Shown piece after piece: positions 1 to 8,000 of a stretch of DNA of 64,000 bases (the stretch's first letter is position 1; each line of letters begins with the position of its first letter). The DNA is from CALKZN01 sp050633585. GTDB lineage: Bacteria > Pseudomonadota > Gammaproteobacteria > Arenicellales > Arenicellaceae. The DNA lies in NCBI GenBank assembly GCA_050633585.1, contig JBOEGT010000002.1, positions 71,756 to 135,755 on the forward strand. Reading direction: 5' to 3'. Under the pieces are notes generated by a model. That model ran no database searches and had not been told where the DNA came from. It was given only the letters and a program-made list of their open reading frames with translations. The translations under genes were made by a program, and so were the position numbers.

Positions 1-456
1 CCAAATACTTGCATTATCTCAAATGGTTTTGCTTCTATGGGAATAGCACTGCCAGGGGCTATTGCTGCGAAACTGGCATTTCCAGATCGAAAAGCCGTCG
101 CGGTATGTGGTGATGCTGGTTTTATGATGAATAATCAAGAGATTGATACGGCCTTGCGTTTAGGTCTAGATATTGTTGTGCTGATATTTAATGACAGTAA
201 ATATGGTCTTATTGAGTGGCATCAGGAGCGTCATTTCGGGCGTTCAACAGCCATCGACTTTGTGAATCCTGATTTTGTTAAGTTCGCGGAGAGTTTTGGT
301 GCTAAAGGTTATCGCGTAGAACGTACGGAATGTTTGATGCCTATTTTAGAAGAAGCGCTAAACGATGGAACGGTTTCGATTATTGATTGCCCTGTCGATT
401 ATTCAGAAAACATGAAGTTGACTGAGAAGTTAAAAAGTATGACATCACCGATTTAA
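1..456 (+). CDS. Acetolactate synthase-like ThDP enzyme, C-terminal part (cut by window edge)
   Basis: The reading frame is open from the first base, so this is the 3' end of a longer gene. The 151 visible residues are the ThDP-binding domain of the acetolactate synthase/pyruvate oxidase family: a GFASMGIALPGAI stretch, then GDAGFMMN, the GDG...N diphosphate/Mg motif in which the usual third-position Gly is Ala, and a YGLIEW segment followed by NPDFVKFAESFGAKG. These resemble catabolic AlsS-type acetolactate synthases more than the biosynthetic IlvB type. Other ThDP lyases of the superfamily, such as cyclic-dione hydrolases, cannot be excluded without the N-terminus. An alcohol dehydrogenase gene follows 83 bp downstream in the same direction. 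Confidence 0.75.
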   Translation, partial: PNTCIISNGFASMGIALPGAIAAKLAFPDRKAVAVCGDAGFMMNNQEIDTALRLGLDIVVLIFNDSKYGLIEWHQERHFGRSTAIDFVNPDFVKFAESFGAKGYRVERTECLMPILEEALNDGTVSIIDCPVDYSENMKLTEKLKSMTSPI

Positions 457-539
457 TCACTCAATCAAGCCTTCAGGCTTAAATACATTGTTGTCAATCA
501 AAATCAACAAATACTATTGATGAATAGTAGGAGTAAATA

Positions 540-1694
540 ATGCAATCATTTAGTTTTCAAACGACTCGCTCAGTACTTTCAGAAGTGGGCGCTACGGCTA
601 AAATTGGCCAATTACTAGCAGATCGGGGCTGTAAGAAAGTTGCTTTTATCACAGACGCTATTATTTTGAAATTAGGGTTGGCTGATGCTGCCTTAGATGG
701 AATAAAAAAGGCCGGGGTGGATGTATGGGTTTTTTCGGATGTAGTTGCCGACCCGCCACAAGAACTTATCCTGGATGCTGTTGAAAAAGCTAAAGTCGAA
801 GGTATAGATGGTGTAGTTTCCGTCGGCGGTGGGAGTTCAATGGATACGGCAAAATTAATTGCCGTATTGGTAAACTCTCATCAGACGATTGAAGAGATGT
901 ATGGTGTTGGTATGGTTAAGGGAGAGCGCTTACCTTTAGTGTTAGCACCAACGACAGCGGGTACTGGCTCAGAAGTGACTCCCATTTCAATCGTGACAAC
1001 AGGCGCTACTGAAAAGAAAGGGGTCGTTTCTCCGCAGTTGTTACCAGATTATGCTGTCCTAGATGCGGAATTGACAGTTGGTTTGCCGGTTGCAGTAACC
1101 GCTGCGACAGGTATAGATGCGATGGTCCATGCGATTGAGGCTTATACTTCCAAGTTGAAAAAGAATGTTGTCGCGGATTGCTTAGCGCGACAAGCACTAG
1201 AATTATTGGGTTCAAATATTCGTCAGGTTTGTGCTCAGCCAGATGATCGTGAAGCACGTGCAAATATGTTGCTAGGTTCTATGCTAGCGGGAATGGCGTT
1301 TGCAAATGCTCCTGTCGCGGCAGTTCACGCATTAGCGTATCCATTGGGAGGACATTTTCATGTGCCACATGGTTTGTCAAACGCGTTAGTGCTACCGCAC
1401 GTAATGGAATACAACATGCCTGAAGCAGGACAACTTTATCTTGAGCTTGCTGATATTGCATTCCCAGAATTAAAGGGTACACCTGAAAGTAGCAAACTCG
1501 ATAATATGTTGAGTATGACGGCGGCCTTAAGTAATGATTTAGGGTTAGAGTCTACGTTGACTGAAGTCGGAGTGAAGGAGAGCGATTTAGACTTGTTAGC
1601 GAATGATGCGATGAAGCAATCGCGACTGTTGGTTAATAATCCACGCGAAATGACTCTAGATGCGGCGTTTGATATTTATCAAAAAGCACTGTAG
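540..1694 (+). CDS. Iron-containing alcohol dehydrogenase (group III)
   Basis: NAD(P)-dependent alcohol/aldehyde oxidoreductase of 384 residues, the usual length for the family. The nucleotide site GGGSSMD is at residues 96-102, and the four expected metal ligands are present: D193 and H197 in GIDAMVHAIEA, H263 in AVHALAYPLG and H277 in HVPHGLSNAL. The ATG is preceded by AGGAG at good spacing. It lies between the ThDP enzyme and the PHA synthase genes and is clearly related to the second Fe-ADH at 20414-21586, so it may act in the same oxidation pathway. The substrate is unknown. Family assignment is firm. Confidence 0.93.
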   Translation: MQSFSFQTTRSVLSEVGATAKIGQLLADRGCKKVAFITDAIILKLGLADAALDGIKKAGVDVWVFSDVVADPPQELILDAVEKAKVEGIDGVVSVGGGSSMDTAKLIAVLVNSHQTIEEMYGVGMVKGERLPLVLAPTTAGTGSEVTPISIVTTGATEKKGVVSPQLLPDYAVLDAELTVGLPVAVTAATGIDAMVHAIEAYTSKLKKNVVADCLARQALELLGSNIRQVCAQPDDREARANMLLGSMLAGMAFANAPVAAVHALAYPLGGHFHVPHGLSNALVLPHVMEYNMPEAGQLYLELADIAFPELKGTPESSKLDNMLSMTAALSNDLGLESTLTEVGVKESDLDLLANDAMKQSRLLVNNPREMTLDAAFDIYQKAL

Positions 1695-1737
1695 CAATGA
1701 ATTGGTAGCATTCAACTTTTTTAAAGTATTTTGAAAT

Positions 1738-2793
1738 ATGTCTGAAAAACAAACAAGCGCGAATAACCCCTTTTTTGATGCATGGTGGGCGGGGTCAGAA
1801 CAAGTTCTCCGTGTTCAGTCACAATGGGTGGATGCGATGACGAAGATGAATAACCCGTATGAAGCGAATGATTATGTCGATAATGCACATAAAAATTGGC
1901 AGCAATGTGAAGATCAATTCCAAGCGTGGTTATCAGCCTCTAGTCATTGGTTTGATGGGGCGGCGGAGGACAATAATCATGATTCAGAGTCGGTTGATGC
2001 GCTGAAATCGATGTTAAACCCTGCTACTTTTTTTAGCTCTGGAGTGTCGGGGTTAGGCCATGTTTTTCAACGTTTGGCAGAAGGACCTGATTTTGCAGAC
2101 ATCGGTGTTTTTGAAAAAAAGTTGATGCGGATCAACCAAGATTGGAACGCAATGCATGAAGCAAATCTTGATTATCAAGCTGTGATTTCTAATGCATGGA
2201 TGGAGGCTTTTCGTTTGTTTTCAGATGAAGTGTCATACGATGGAGAAAATCAACCGCTAAGTGCCAAAGAGATGCTGCAGCGTTGGTTGGAAATCACTAA
2301 TGACTTATTAGTCAAGACACAGCGTAGTGATGAATTTTTACAGGCTCAGCGTAAGTTATTGTCTGCGAGTACTCAATTCAAATTACAACAAAAAGAAGTG
2401 GTAGAGTTGTGGTGTGAAAACATGACAATACCCACGCGTTCTGAAGTTGATGACTTACATCAAATTGTTTATCAATTGCGGCGCGAAGTTCGGGAGTTAA
2501 ACCGCCAGTTAAATGAAGTCAATAACGCTCATTTGATAGAAACGACACAAAAAAGTGTTAATAGTCTAAGGCATTTTCCTATTGTCCGGTCGGCTATTGA
2601 GAATCAAGGGCGTGTTGACGTCATTACGAGTCATATAGAGAGAAATTCAGGAAAAATCGTTAAGAAAAGAATTAATATTAAGCTCACTAAGTCAAAGAAT
2701 GACGCCACCAAAGCGACGACGTTGGTTTCAGCAAAAGAAGCGCATAATGGTGAGCTCACTTCAGTGCAGGCGATAGGAAAGGAAGAGTCATGA
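1738..2793 (+). CDS. phaE: Class III PHA synthase subunit PhaE
   Basis: Non-catalytic subunit of the two-component class III poly(3-hydroxyalkanoate) synthase. The N-terminal FFDAWWAGSEQVLRVQSQW region is typical of PhaE, and the C-terminal part (about residues 225-265) is a predicted coiled coil with the conserved segment IPTRSEVDDLHQIVYQLRRE. It is 351 residues long and ends in a basic, low-complexity tail. Its stop codon overlaps the phaC start by 4 bp (ATGA), implying translational coupling and complex formation. I see no clear Shine-Dalgarno sequence before its ATG. Confidence 0.92.
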   Translation: MSEKQTSANNPFFDAWWAGSEQVLRVQSQWVDAMTKMNNPYEANDYVDNAHKNWQQCEDQFQAWLSASSHWFDGAAEDNNHDSESVDALKSMLNPATFFSSGVSGLGHVFQRLAEGPDFADIGVFEKKLMRINQDWNAMHEANLDYQAVISNAWMEAFRLFSDEVSYDGENQPLSAKEMLQRWLEITNDLLVKTQRSDEFLQAQRKLLSASTQFKLQQKEVVELWCENMTIPTRSEVDDLHQIVYQLRREVRELNRQLNEVNNAHLIETTQKSVNSLRHFPIVRSAIENQGRVDVITSHIERNSGKIVKKRINIKLTKSKNDATKATTLVSAKEAHNGELTSVQAIGKEES

Positions 2794-3914
2794 ATAATTC
2801 GATGCATCAGGCCTTTCAATCACTGTCGGGCCTATTGGAATATAGTAAAAAGGTTGCCGAGGGAGCTGAAAGTTTTTCAACTATTGATGTTGAAGAGATT
2901 CAAGTTGGTATGAGCCCTAAAGAGCAGATAGCTCAAATTGATAAAGTAACGCTACATCACTATAAGCCAATAGACGGTATTGAATCGACAACTGATCCAG
3001 TGTTGATTGTGTATGGCCTGATAGGCCGCTACACCATGATTGATTTGCAAGAAGACCGCTCTCTGGTGAAAAATTTATTAGCGCGAGGTGTTGATTTATA
3101 TGTTGTTGATTGGGGTTATCCAACTCGAGCAGATCAATTTTTAAACTTCGATGATTATGTGAATTATTACCTGGATGAGTGTGTCAACACGATTTGTAAC
3201 CAGCGTGGAATTGACAGCCTTAATGTATTTGGCATTTGTGAAGGAGGAGTTTTTAGCACGATGTATGCGGCTAGATATCCTGAAAAAGTCAGTAATCTGG
3301 TTGTGTCTATTACGCCAATAGACTTTGCTGCAGATCGAGAAGATGACGATCCAGGTCGAGGTTTTATCAATCTATGGACTCGTAACTTAAGTAGCCAAGA
3401 TATCGAAAGAATGATCGATGTGAATGGAAATCTTTCTGGAGAGGTCATGGGCGCCGTGTTTCAAGCGTTAACACCTGTTCGTTCAATGACCAAATATAGT
3501 TTGGGTCTAGCAGATATGGCTGCCGATAATAATAAGTTGTTAAATTTCTTACGTATGGAGAAATGGCTAGCGGACAGACCTCACCACCCCGGAGCAGCGG
3601 CTAAGCAATGGCTGATTAATTTGTACCAAGAGAATCAATTAGTCAATGGAGAGTTTGTGTTAGGGGGAGAAAAAGTGGATCTTTCCAAGATAAACATGCC
3701 GGTATTGAACGTGTTTGCGGAGAAGGATCATATTATTCCTCCACCCTGTTCGAAAGCGCTCGGGAAACATGTTGGTAGTGAAGATTATACTGAACTTCCT
3801 TTAAATGGAGGACACGTCGGTATTTACGTAAGCAGTAAATTACAAAACCTTGTGAGCGGCAGTATTTTTGAATGGTTATCTGCTCGCCAAAGTACAGCGA
3901 AAAGCGTACGTTAA
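2790..3914 (+). CDS. phaC: Class III PHA synthase catalytic subunit PhaC
   Basis: Polymerises (R)-3-hydroxyacyl-CoA into PHA on the granule surface. The 374-residue alpha/beta-hydrolase-type protein has the lipase-like box GICEGG with nucleophile C150, D313 in FAEKDHIIPP and H342 in NGGHVGIY, the Cys-Asp-His triad of PHA synthases. Its short length and coupling to phaE define class III (Allochromatium type), as opposed to the longer class I enzymes. A CoA-transferase gene follows 20 bp downstream. Confidence 0.95.
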   Translation: MNNSMHQAFQSLSGLLEYSKKVAEGAESFSTIDVEEIQVGMSPKEQIAQIDKVTLHHYKPIDGIESTTDPVLIVYGLIGRYTMIDLQEDRSLVKNLLARGVDLYVVDWGYPTRADQFLNFDDYVNYYLDECVNTICNQRGIDSLNVFGICEGGVFSTMYAARYPEKVSNLVVSITPIDFAADREDDDPGRGFINLWTRNLSSQDIERMIDVNGNLSGEVMGAVFQALTPVRSMTKYSLGLADMAADNNKLLNFLRMEKWLADRPHHPGAAAKQWLINLYQENQLVNGEFVLGGEKVDLSKINMPVLNVFAEKDHIIPPPCSKALGKHVGSEDYTELPLNGGHVGIYVSSKLQNLVSGSIFEWLSARQSTAKSVR

Positions 3915-3934
3915 ACAAATAGAGGGTCTTAATA

Positions 3935-5893
3935 ATGCGAAGTAAAGTAAGTAGTCCAATTGATGCTGTAAAAGTTATTCGTGATGGTGATACGGTTTTA
4001 GTCTCTGGTTTTGTGGGGATTGGAACGCCGGATGAATTATTAGTTGCTCTTGAAAGAAGCTTTCTGGAAACGGGTCATCCAAGAGATTTGACGTTGGTGT
4101 TTGCCGCAGCACCAGGCGATGCTGGAGAGAGAGGTTTGAATCGGTTAGCCCATTCTGGCTTAGTCAAGCGTGCGATTGGTGGCCATTGGTCATTGGTTCC
4201 AAAGTTAGCGTCAATGGCAATGAATAATGAGATTGAAGCCTATAATTTACCGCTAGGCTGCATTTCTCAAATGTACAGGGTGATTGCTGGAGGCAAGCCG
4301 GGTTTGCGAACAAAAGTGGGCTTGCAAACGTTTGTTGATCCGCGTTTAGAAGGTGGGCGCATGAATGAGCGTACAACTGAAGATTTGGTTTCTGTTGATC
4401 AAGTTGATGGTGAAGAGTGGTTGTTTTATCGTGCATTTAAAATTGATGTTGCGTTGCTGCGAGGTACAACCGCAGACCCTTTTGGTAATACAACAATGGA
4501 ACGTGAGGTGTTGAAGTTAGATGTTTGCTCATCGGCAATGGCAGCTAGAAACTCTGGTGGTATTGTCATTGTTCAGGCTGAACGTATTGCTGAACGTGGT
4601 TCTTTATCTCCCAAGGCGGTCAATATTCCAGGTAATGTGGTTGATTGTGTCGTTTTATCGCAAGCGGATAATCATCGGCAGACATATGCGACTCCATATG
4701 AACATGCATTTAGTGGAGAACTTCGCGTTCCTTTAGATCAGCAAGATCCTTTGCCCTTAGATGTGCGTAAAGTGATTGCCAGAAGGGCAGCCATGGAGCT
4801 GCCCGTTGAGGGTGTCGTGAACTTAGGAATTGGTGTGCCTGAAGGGGTTGCCGCCGTGGCAGCTGAGGAGAAACTGTTAGATGTAGTCACACTAACAGCT
4901 GAAGCTGGAACGATTGGTGGTGTGCCTCAAAGTGGTTTGGATTTTGGTGCGGCACTGAACCCTGATGCGATTATTGCCACGAATACTCAATTCGATTTCT
5001 ATGATGGTGGTGGCATAGACATGGCGTGCTTGGGCATGGCTCAAGTGGATTCTCTTGGGAATGTGAATGTGTCTAAATTTGGTTCACGTTTTGCTGGGGC
5101 CGGTGGTTTCATTAATATTAGTCAGAATGCTGAACGTCTTGTGCTGGCGGGTAGTTTCACAGCGGGAGGGTTAGATGTTGCCGTGGTCAATGGCAAGCTA
5201 GAAATTTTGCAAGAAGGAAGATCTCAGAAATTTATTCAGAATGTTGAACATGTGACTTTTTCAGGACGCTTAGCGGCGGAACGTCAACAAGAGGTGTTAT
5301 ATGTGACCGAGCGTTGCGTGTTTAAAATTCATGGTGATGGGATCGAGCTTGTTGAGGTAGCATCAGGAATTGATATTGAAAAAGATATTTTAGCGTTAAT
5401 GGGTTTTACGCCAATCATGAATAATGTGGTTGAAATGGATGCACGTATTTTTATGCATGATTCGATGGGTTTGCGAACGGACTTAATTGATGCACCCATT
5501 AGCCGACGTATCAGGCTAGATGCATCGACAAATAAAATTTTGTGTAATTTGCGTGGATATCAAATTAATAAACAAAAGCACATAGATATGATTTTCGCAC
5601 GTATCACCGAACTGTGTGAACATCAGAATCAGCGTGTTCATATGGATGCTTGGTATAACAGTTTTGCTGTTTCGGATGAATATTTAAAAGCCTACACTGA
5701 AATGATGGCGGCTATAGAGAAACGGTATTTTTCTTCGGTGCATCGGCATATACGTGATCCATTTTTAAGAACAAAGTTAATGGCTGAATTACTCGAAAAC
5801 GGCATTGATGTTAAGCAGCAAGATAAAATCCTGATGAGCGAATATAAAAGCGTTCCTCAATTTATGGATACAACCATTGCTGAAGCTGTATAA
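3935..5893 (+). CDS. Family I acyl-CoA:carboxylate CoA-transferase, 652 residues
   Basis: Transfers CoA between acyl-CoA and free carboxylates. Alpha- and beta-type domains are fused in one chain (about residues 1-510). The catalytic glutamate is probably E323 in the segment TAEAGTIGGVP, matching the EVGGIGG-type site of propionate CoA-transferases, with GGGIDMACLGMAQVD downstream. About 130 extra residues at the C-terminus (from roughly residue 520) lie beyond the classical catalytic core and look helical. RBS-like GAGGG lies ahead of the ATG. Placed directly after phaC, it could supply hydroxyacyl-CoA for the polymer or recycle CoA from its breakdown; this is inference. Confidence 0.85.
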   Translation: MRSKVSSPIDAVKVIRDGDTVLVSGFVGIGTPDELLVALERSFLETGHPRDLTLVFAAAPGDAGERGLNRLAHSGLVKRAIGGHWSLVPKLASMAMNNEIEAYNLPLGCISQMYRVIAGGKPGLRTKVGLQTFVDPRLEGGRMNERTTEDLVSVDQVDGEEWLFYRAFKIDVALLRGTTADPFGNTTMEREVLKLDVCSSAMAARNSGGIVIVQAERIAERGSLSPKAVNIPGNVVDCVVLSQADNHRQTYATPYEHAFSGELRVPLDQQDPLPLDVRKVIARRAAMELPVEGVVNLGIGVPEGVAAVAAEEKLLDVVTLTAEAGTIGGVPQSGLDFGAALNPDAIIATNTQFDFYDGGGIDMACLGMAQVDSLGNVNVSKFGSRFAGAGGFINISQNAERLVLAGSFTAGGLDVAVVNGKLEILQEGRSQKFIQNVEHVTFSGRLAAERQQEVLYVTERCVFKIHGDGIELVEVASGIDIEKDILALMGFTPIMNNVVEMDARIFMHDSMGLRTDLIDAPISRRIRLDASTNKILCNLRGYQINKQKHIDMIFARITELCEHQNQRVHMDAWYNSFAVSDEYLKAYTEMMAAIEKRYFSSVHRHIRDPFLRTKLMAELLENGIDVKQQDKILMSEYKSVPQFMDTTIAEAV

Positions 5894-5907
5894 CATTGAA
5901 TACACTT

Positions 5908-6831
5908 ATGTTTTCAAGTTCGAGTAAATTACTCGATGATACTAAAAAAGCACCTTATCGTTTTGTAAACAGCATTAGCAGCAAAGGGTTTCATACCTTA
6001 GCGTTTCGCGATTGGCGTTGCCATCAAGACCTCGCGCTTGATGAGCAAAAAACACCAGTCATGTGTTTGCATGGTCTGACTCGCAATAGTCGAGACTTTG
6101 ATTATTTAGCTGAAGCATTGTCACAAAATCGCCATGTGATATGCCCTGATACCGTTGGTCGTGGTAATAGTGATTGGTTGCGTTCTTACGAGGACTATAA
6201 CTTGCCACAATATAATTTAGATGTTGCTGTGATTGCGGCTAGTGCAGGTATTCAGGAATATGACATTGTCGGGACGTCTCTTGGTGGATTAATGGGGATG
6301 ATTTTGGCGGGTATGGATCGTACGAAGATTCGACGGCTGGTCATCAATGATATAGCGCCTGAGATCCCGATGTGGGCGTTGCAGCGTTTAAGTAAATATT
6401 TGGGTGAAAATCCACTTTTTCAAAATTTGAAGGAGGTGGAAGCGTATATGCGTGATAAATATGCGCCTATTCAACCGATGAGTGATAAAAATTTGCGTAA
6501 AATGGCAAAGCATGGGGTGATGCAAACCGAAGAAGGCTATCGACTTGCGTATGATCCAACCATTGCTGAAAACTATCGTCGGTATTGGTTGTTAATGTAT
6601 TTCAATGTGTGGGAGTATTGGGAAAGCATTCAATGCCCAGTTTTAGTGTTGAGAGGAACGGAATCTGACTTTTTAACAGAACAACTCATGAGTCGAATGC
6701 AGACAACTCTTCCGCATGCGGAATTTATCGAGTTTGAAGGAGTTGGGCACACACCAAGCTTAAACGCTAAGAAACAAATTAAACCGATTGTAGATTGGTT
6801 GGATAAAGATATATCAATGGTAGAAGATTGA
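5908..6831 (+). CDS. Alpha/beta-hydrolase fold protein in the PHA cluster
   Basis: Predicted soluble serine hydrolase of about 307 residues. Visible motifs are HGLTRNSRDF (oxyanion hole), GTSLGG (nucleophile Ser), an Asp in RGTESDF and the His in GVGHTPS. I chose ATG 5908; an in-frame TTG at 5896 would add four residues, and neither has a good Shine-Dalgarno sequence. It starts 14 bp after the CoA-transferase stop and is probably cotranscribed with it. The context suggests a role in PHA oligomer or hydroxyacyl-ester turnover, but the sequence alone gives no substrate. Confidence 0.82.
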   Translation: MFSSSSKLLDDTKKAPYRFVNSISSKGFHTLAFRDWRCHQDLALDEQKTPVMCLHGLTRNSRDFDYLAEALSQNRHVICPDTVGRGNSDWLRSYEDYNLPQYNLDVAVIAASAGIQEYDIVGTSLGGLMGMILAGMDRTKIRRLVINDIAPEIPMWALQRLSKYLGENPLFQNLKEVEAYMRDKYAPIQPMSDKNLRKMAKHGVMQTEEGYRLAYDPTIAENYRRYWLLMYFNVWEYWESIQCPVLVLRGTESDFLTEQLMSRMQTTLPHAEFIEFEGVGHTPSLNAKKQIKPIVDWLDKDISMVED

Positions 6832-6894
6832 TTTGTGCGTTGCACAAAAAATGTTGCATCGCACAAAAATAATTGTTATGCTGCATTGCACAAA
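6832..6894 (+). promoter_or_regulatory. Triple palindromic operator and promoter of the phasin gene (candidate PhaR site)
   Basis: A perfect dyad TTTGTGC-N3-GCACAAA occupies 6832-6848. Two imperfect copies, each with an intact right arm GCACAAA, lie at about 6851-6867 and 6878-6894. A candidate sigma70 promoter fits across them: TTGCAT at 6854-6859, a 17-bp spacer, TATGCT at 6877-6882. Copy 2 would overlap the -35 and copy 3 the -10. PhaR repressors are known to bind TGC-rich sites at phasin promoters, and phaR is adjacent. The assignment to PhaR is inference. Confidence 0.65.
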
Positions 6895-6941
6895 CCAAAA
6901 GAAGTTTTTAATTAACCCCGATAACTAAATGGGAGACTAAA

Positions 6942-7307
6942 ATGTCTAAAACACAAATTCCAACTTTTGAAAAAACGTTTGAACCTTTTATGGCTTATGG
7001 AAAAATGGCTGCTGATACCGCTGAAAAAGCCTTGAAAATGCAAATGGACTCTGTCAAAGCTTACACGAAGTTAGGCATGGACAATTTTGCTGATGGTCTG
7101 AAAGTGACTGATTTCGATCAAATGACGGCTTACGCCGAAAAACAAAAAGAGGTAGCGAAAAAAACAAGTGATATGTTTATGGCAGATGCAAAAGCATACA
7201 CTGATCTAGGCGCGAAATTTTTTGACAGTGCAAAAGTCATGTTTGAAGATGGCGTAAAAAGCACAATGACTGCTGCAAAAGAAGCGGCTAAAACGACATC
7301 AAAATAG
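6942..7307 (+). CDS. phaP: Phasin family protein (PHA granule coat)
   Basis: A 121-residue, helix-rich, lysine- and alanine-rich protein with the phasin pattern (FEPFMAYGKMAADTAEKALKM; Tyr-Ala-Glu-Lys-rich amphipathic helices). Phasins coat PHA granules and control their size and number. It has its own promoter region with three dyads, a GGGAGA ribosome site and a terminator downstream, so it is a monocistronic, probably highly expressed gene. The convergent gene is phaR, the expected repressor. Confidence 0.85.
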   Translation: MSKTQIPTFEKTFEPFMAYGKMAADTAEKALKMQMDSVKAYTKLGMDNFADGLKVTDFDQMTAYAEKQKEVAKKTSDMFMADAKAYTDLGAKFFDSAKVMFEDGVKSTMTAAKEAAKTTSK

Positions 7308-7386
7308 TGTAAGTTAATTTGAATGAGAGCTTAAGGAAGAGCTTTGTCAAAGCCATATAATCCCTTTAATGGTTTCAAGGACTTTA

Positions 7387-7417
7387 AACCGCTAGCATTT
7401 CGCTAGCGGTTTTTTTA
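7387..7417 (+). terminator. Bidirectional terminator between phasin gene and phaR
   Basis: Perfect 10-bp stem AACCGCTAGC/GCTAGCGGTT with a five-base loop, followed by T's on the + strand and preceded by A's that serve the opposite strand. It overlaps the last codon of phaR. Confidence 0.9.
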
Positions 7418-7885
7418 ATCACTTTTTTTATTGGTGAATTGTTCAAAGAACGATTTTTGCATGTTTTGCCATGTTTCGATGTTTTTGTTATTCAAGTCAG
7501 AAAACATATTCATTGGGTTCTTGGTGAACATGTCTTGGAAGTTGTTCTGAAATTGTTCTTGTTGCTGGTTGAACATGTTGAGGTTTTGAGTCAAATAATC
7601 AGAAAAAAGTTGGCTGTATTGATGATTAGAATAACGAATGAAATGTTTAAGGTTGTCTGTCGTCAATAAGGGGTTTTTTTCAGATTCTTGTTCAAGAATT
7701 ATTTGTAACAACACACTTCGAGTGACGTCTTCTTTAGACTGAGTATCTATGACTTGAAACTCAATGCCATCCATCACCATATTACGCAGGTCATCCACCT
7801 TAATATATTGACTAGTTTCCGTGTCATAAACTCGGCGGTTTGGATACTTTTTAATGATGCGTATTGTTTGTTCTTGATCAGTCAT
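7415..7885 (-). CDS. phaR: PHA synthesis repressor PhaR
   Basis: DNA-binding and PHA-sensing regulator of 156 residues. The N-terminal domain (residues about 8-65) contains RIIKKYPNRRVYDTETSQYI and the VDDLRNMVMDG segment diagnostic of the PHB/PHA accumulation regulator DNA-binding domain, followed by an accumulation-regulator domain and a Gln/Asn/Met-rich C-terminus. PhaR proteins bind both phasin promoters and nascent PHA, derepressing phasin synthesis when polymer appears. It is convergent with the phasin gene and shares its terminator. Confidence 0.93.
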   Translation of the reverse strand: MTDQEQTIRIIKKYPNRRVYDTETSQYIKVDDLRNMVMDGIEFQVIDTQSKEDVTRSVLLQIILEQESEKNPLLTTDNLKHFIRYSNHQYSQLFSDYLTQNLNMFNQQQEQFQNNFQDMFTKNPMNMFSDLNNKNIETWQNMQKSFFEQFTNKKSD

Positions 7886-7937
7886 GGAATGTGTAAAAGT
7901 TTTTGAAGCTTAATAATAGCATCATACTGAATAAATC

Positions 7938-7979
7938 ATATGCAAAAGGCACCACCCCATAAATAGAGTGATGCCTTTG
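7938..7979 (-). terminator. Terminator of nhaD
   Basis: Hairpin in the gap between phaR and nhaD, with arms around AAAGGCA...TGCCTTT. On the minus strand it reads AAAGGCATCACTC paired with GGGGTGGTGCCTTT and ends in TTTTG, about 20 bp after the nhaD stop. Confidence 0.6.
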
Positions 7980-8000
7980 ACGTCATACTGACGCGTTTAC

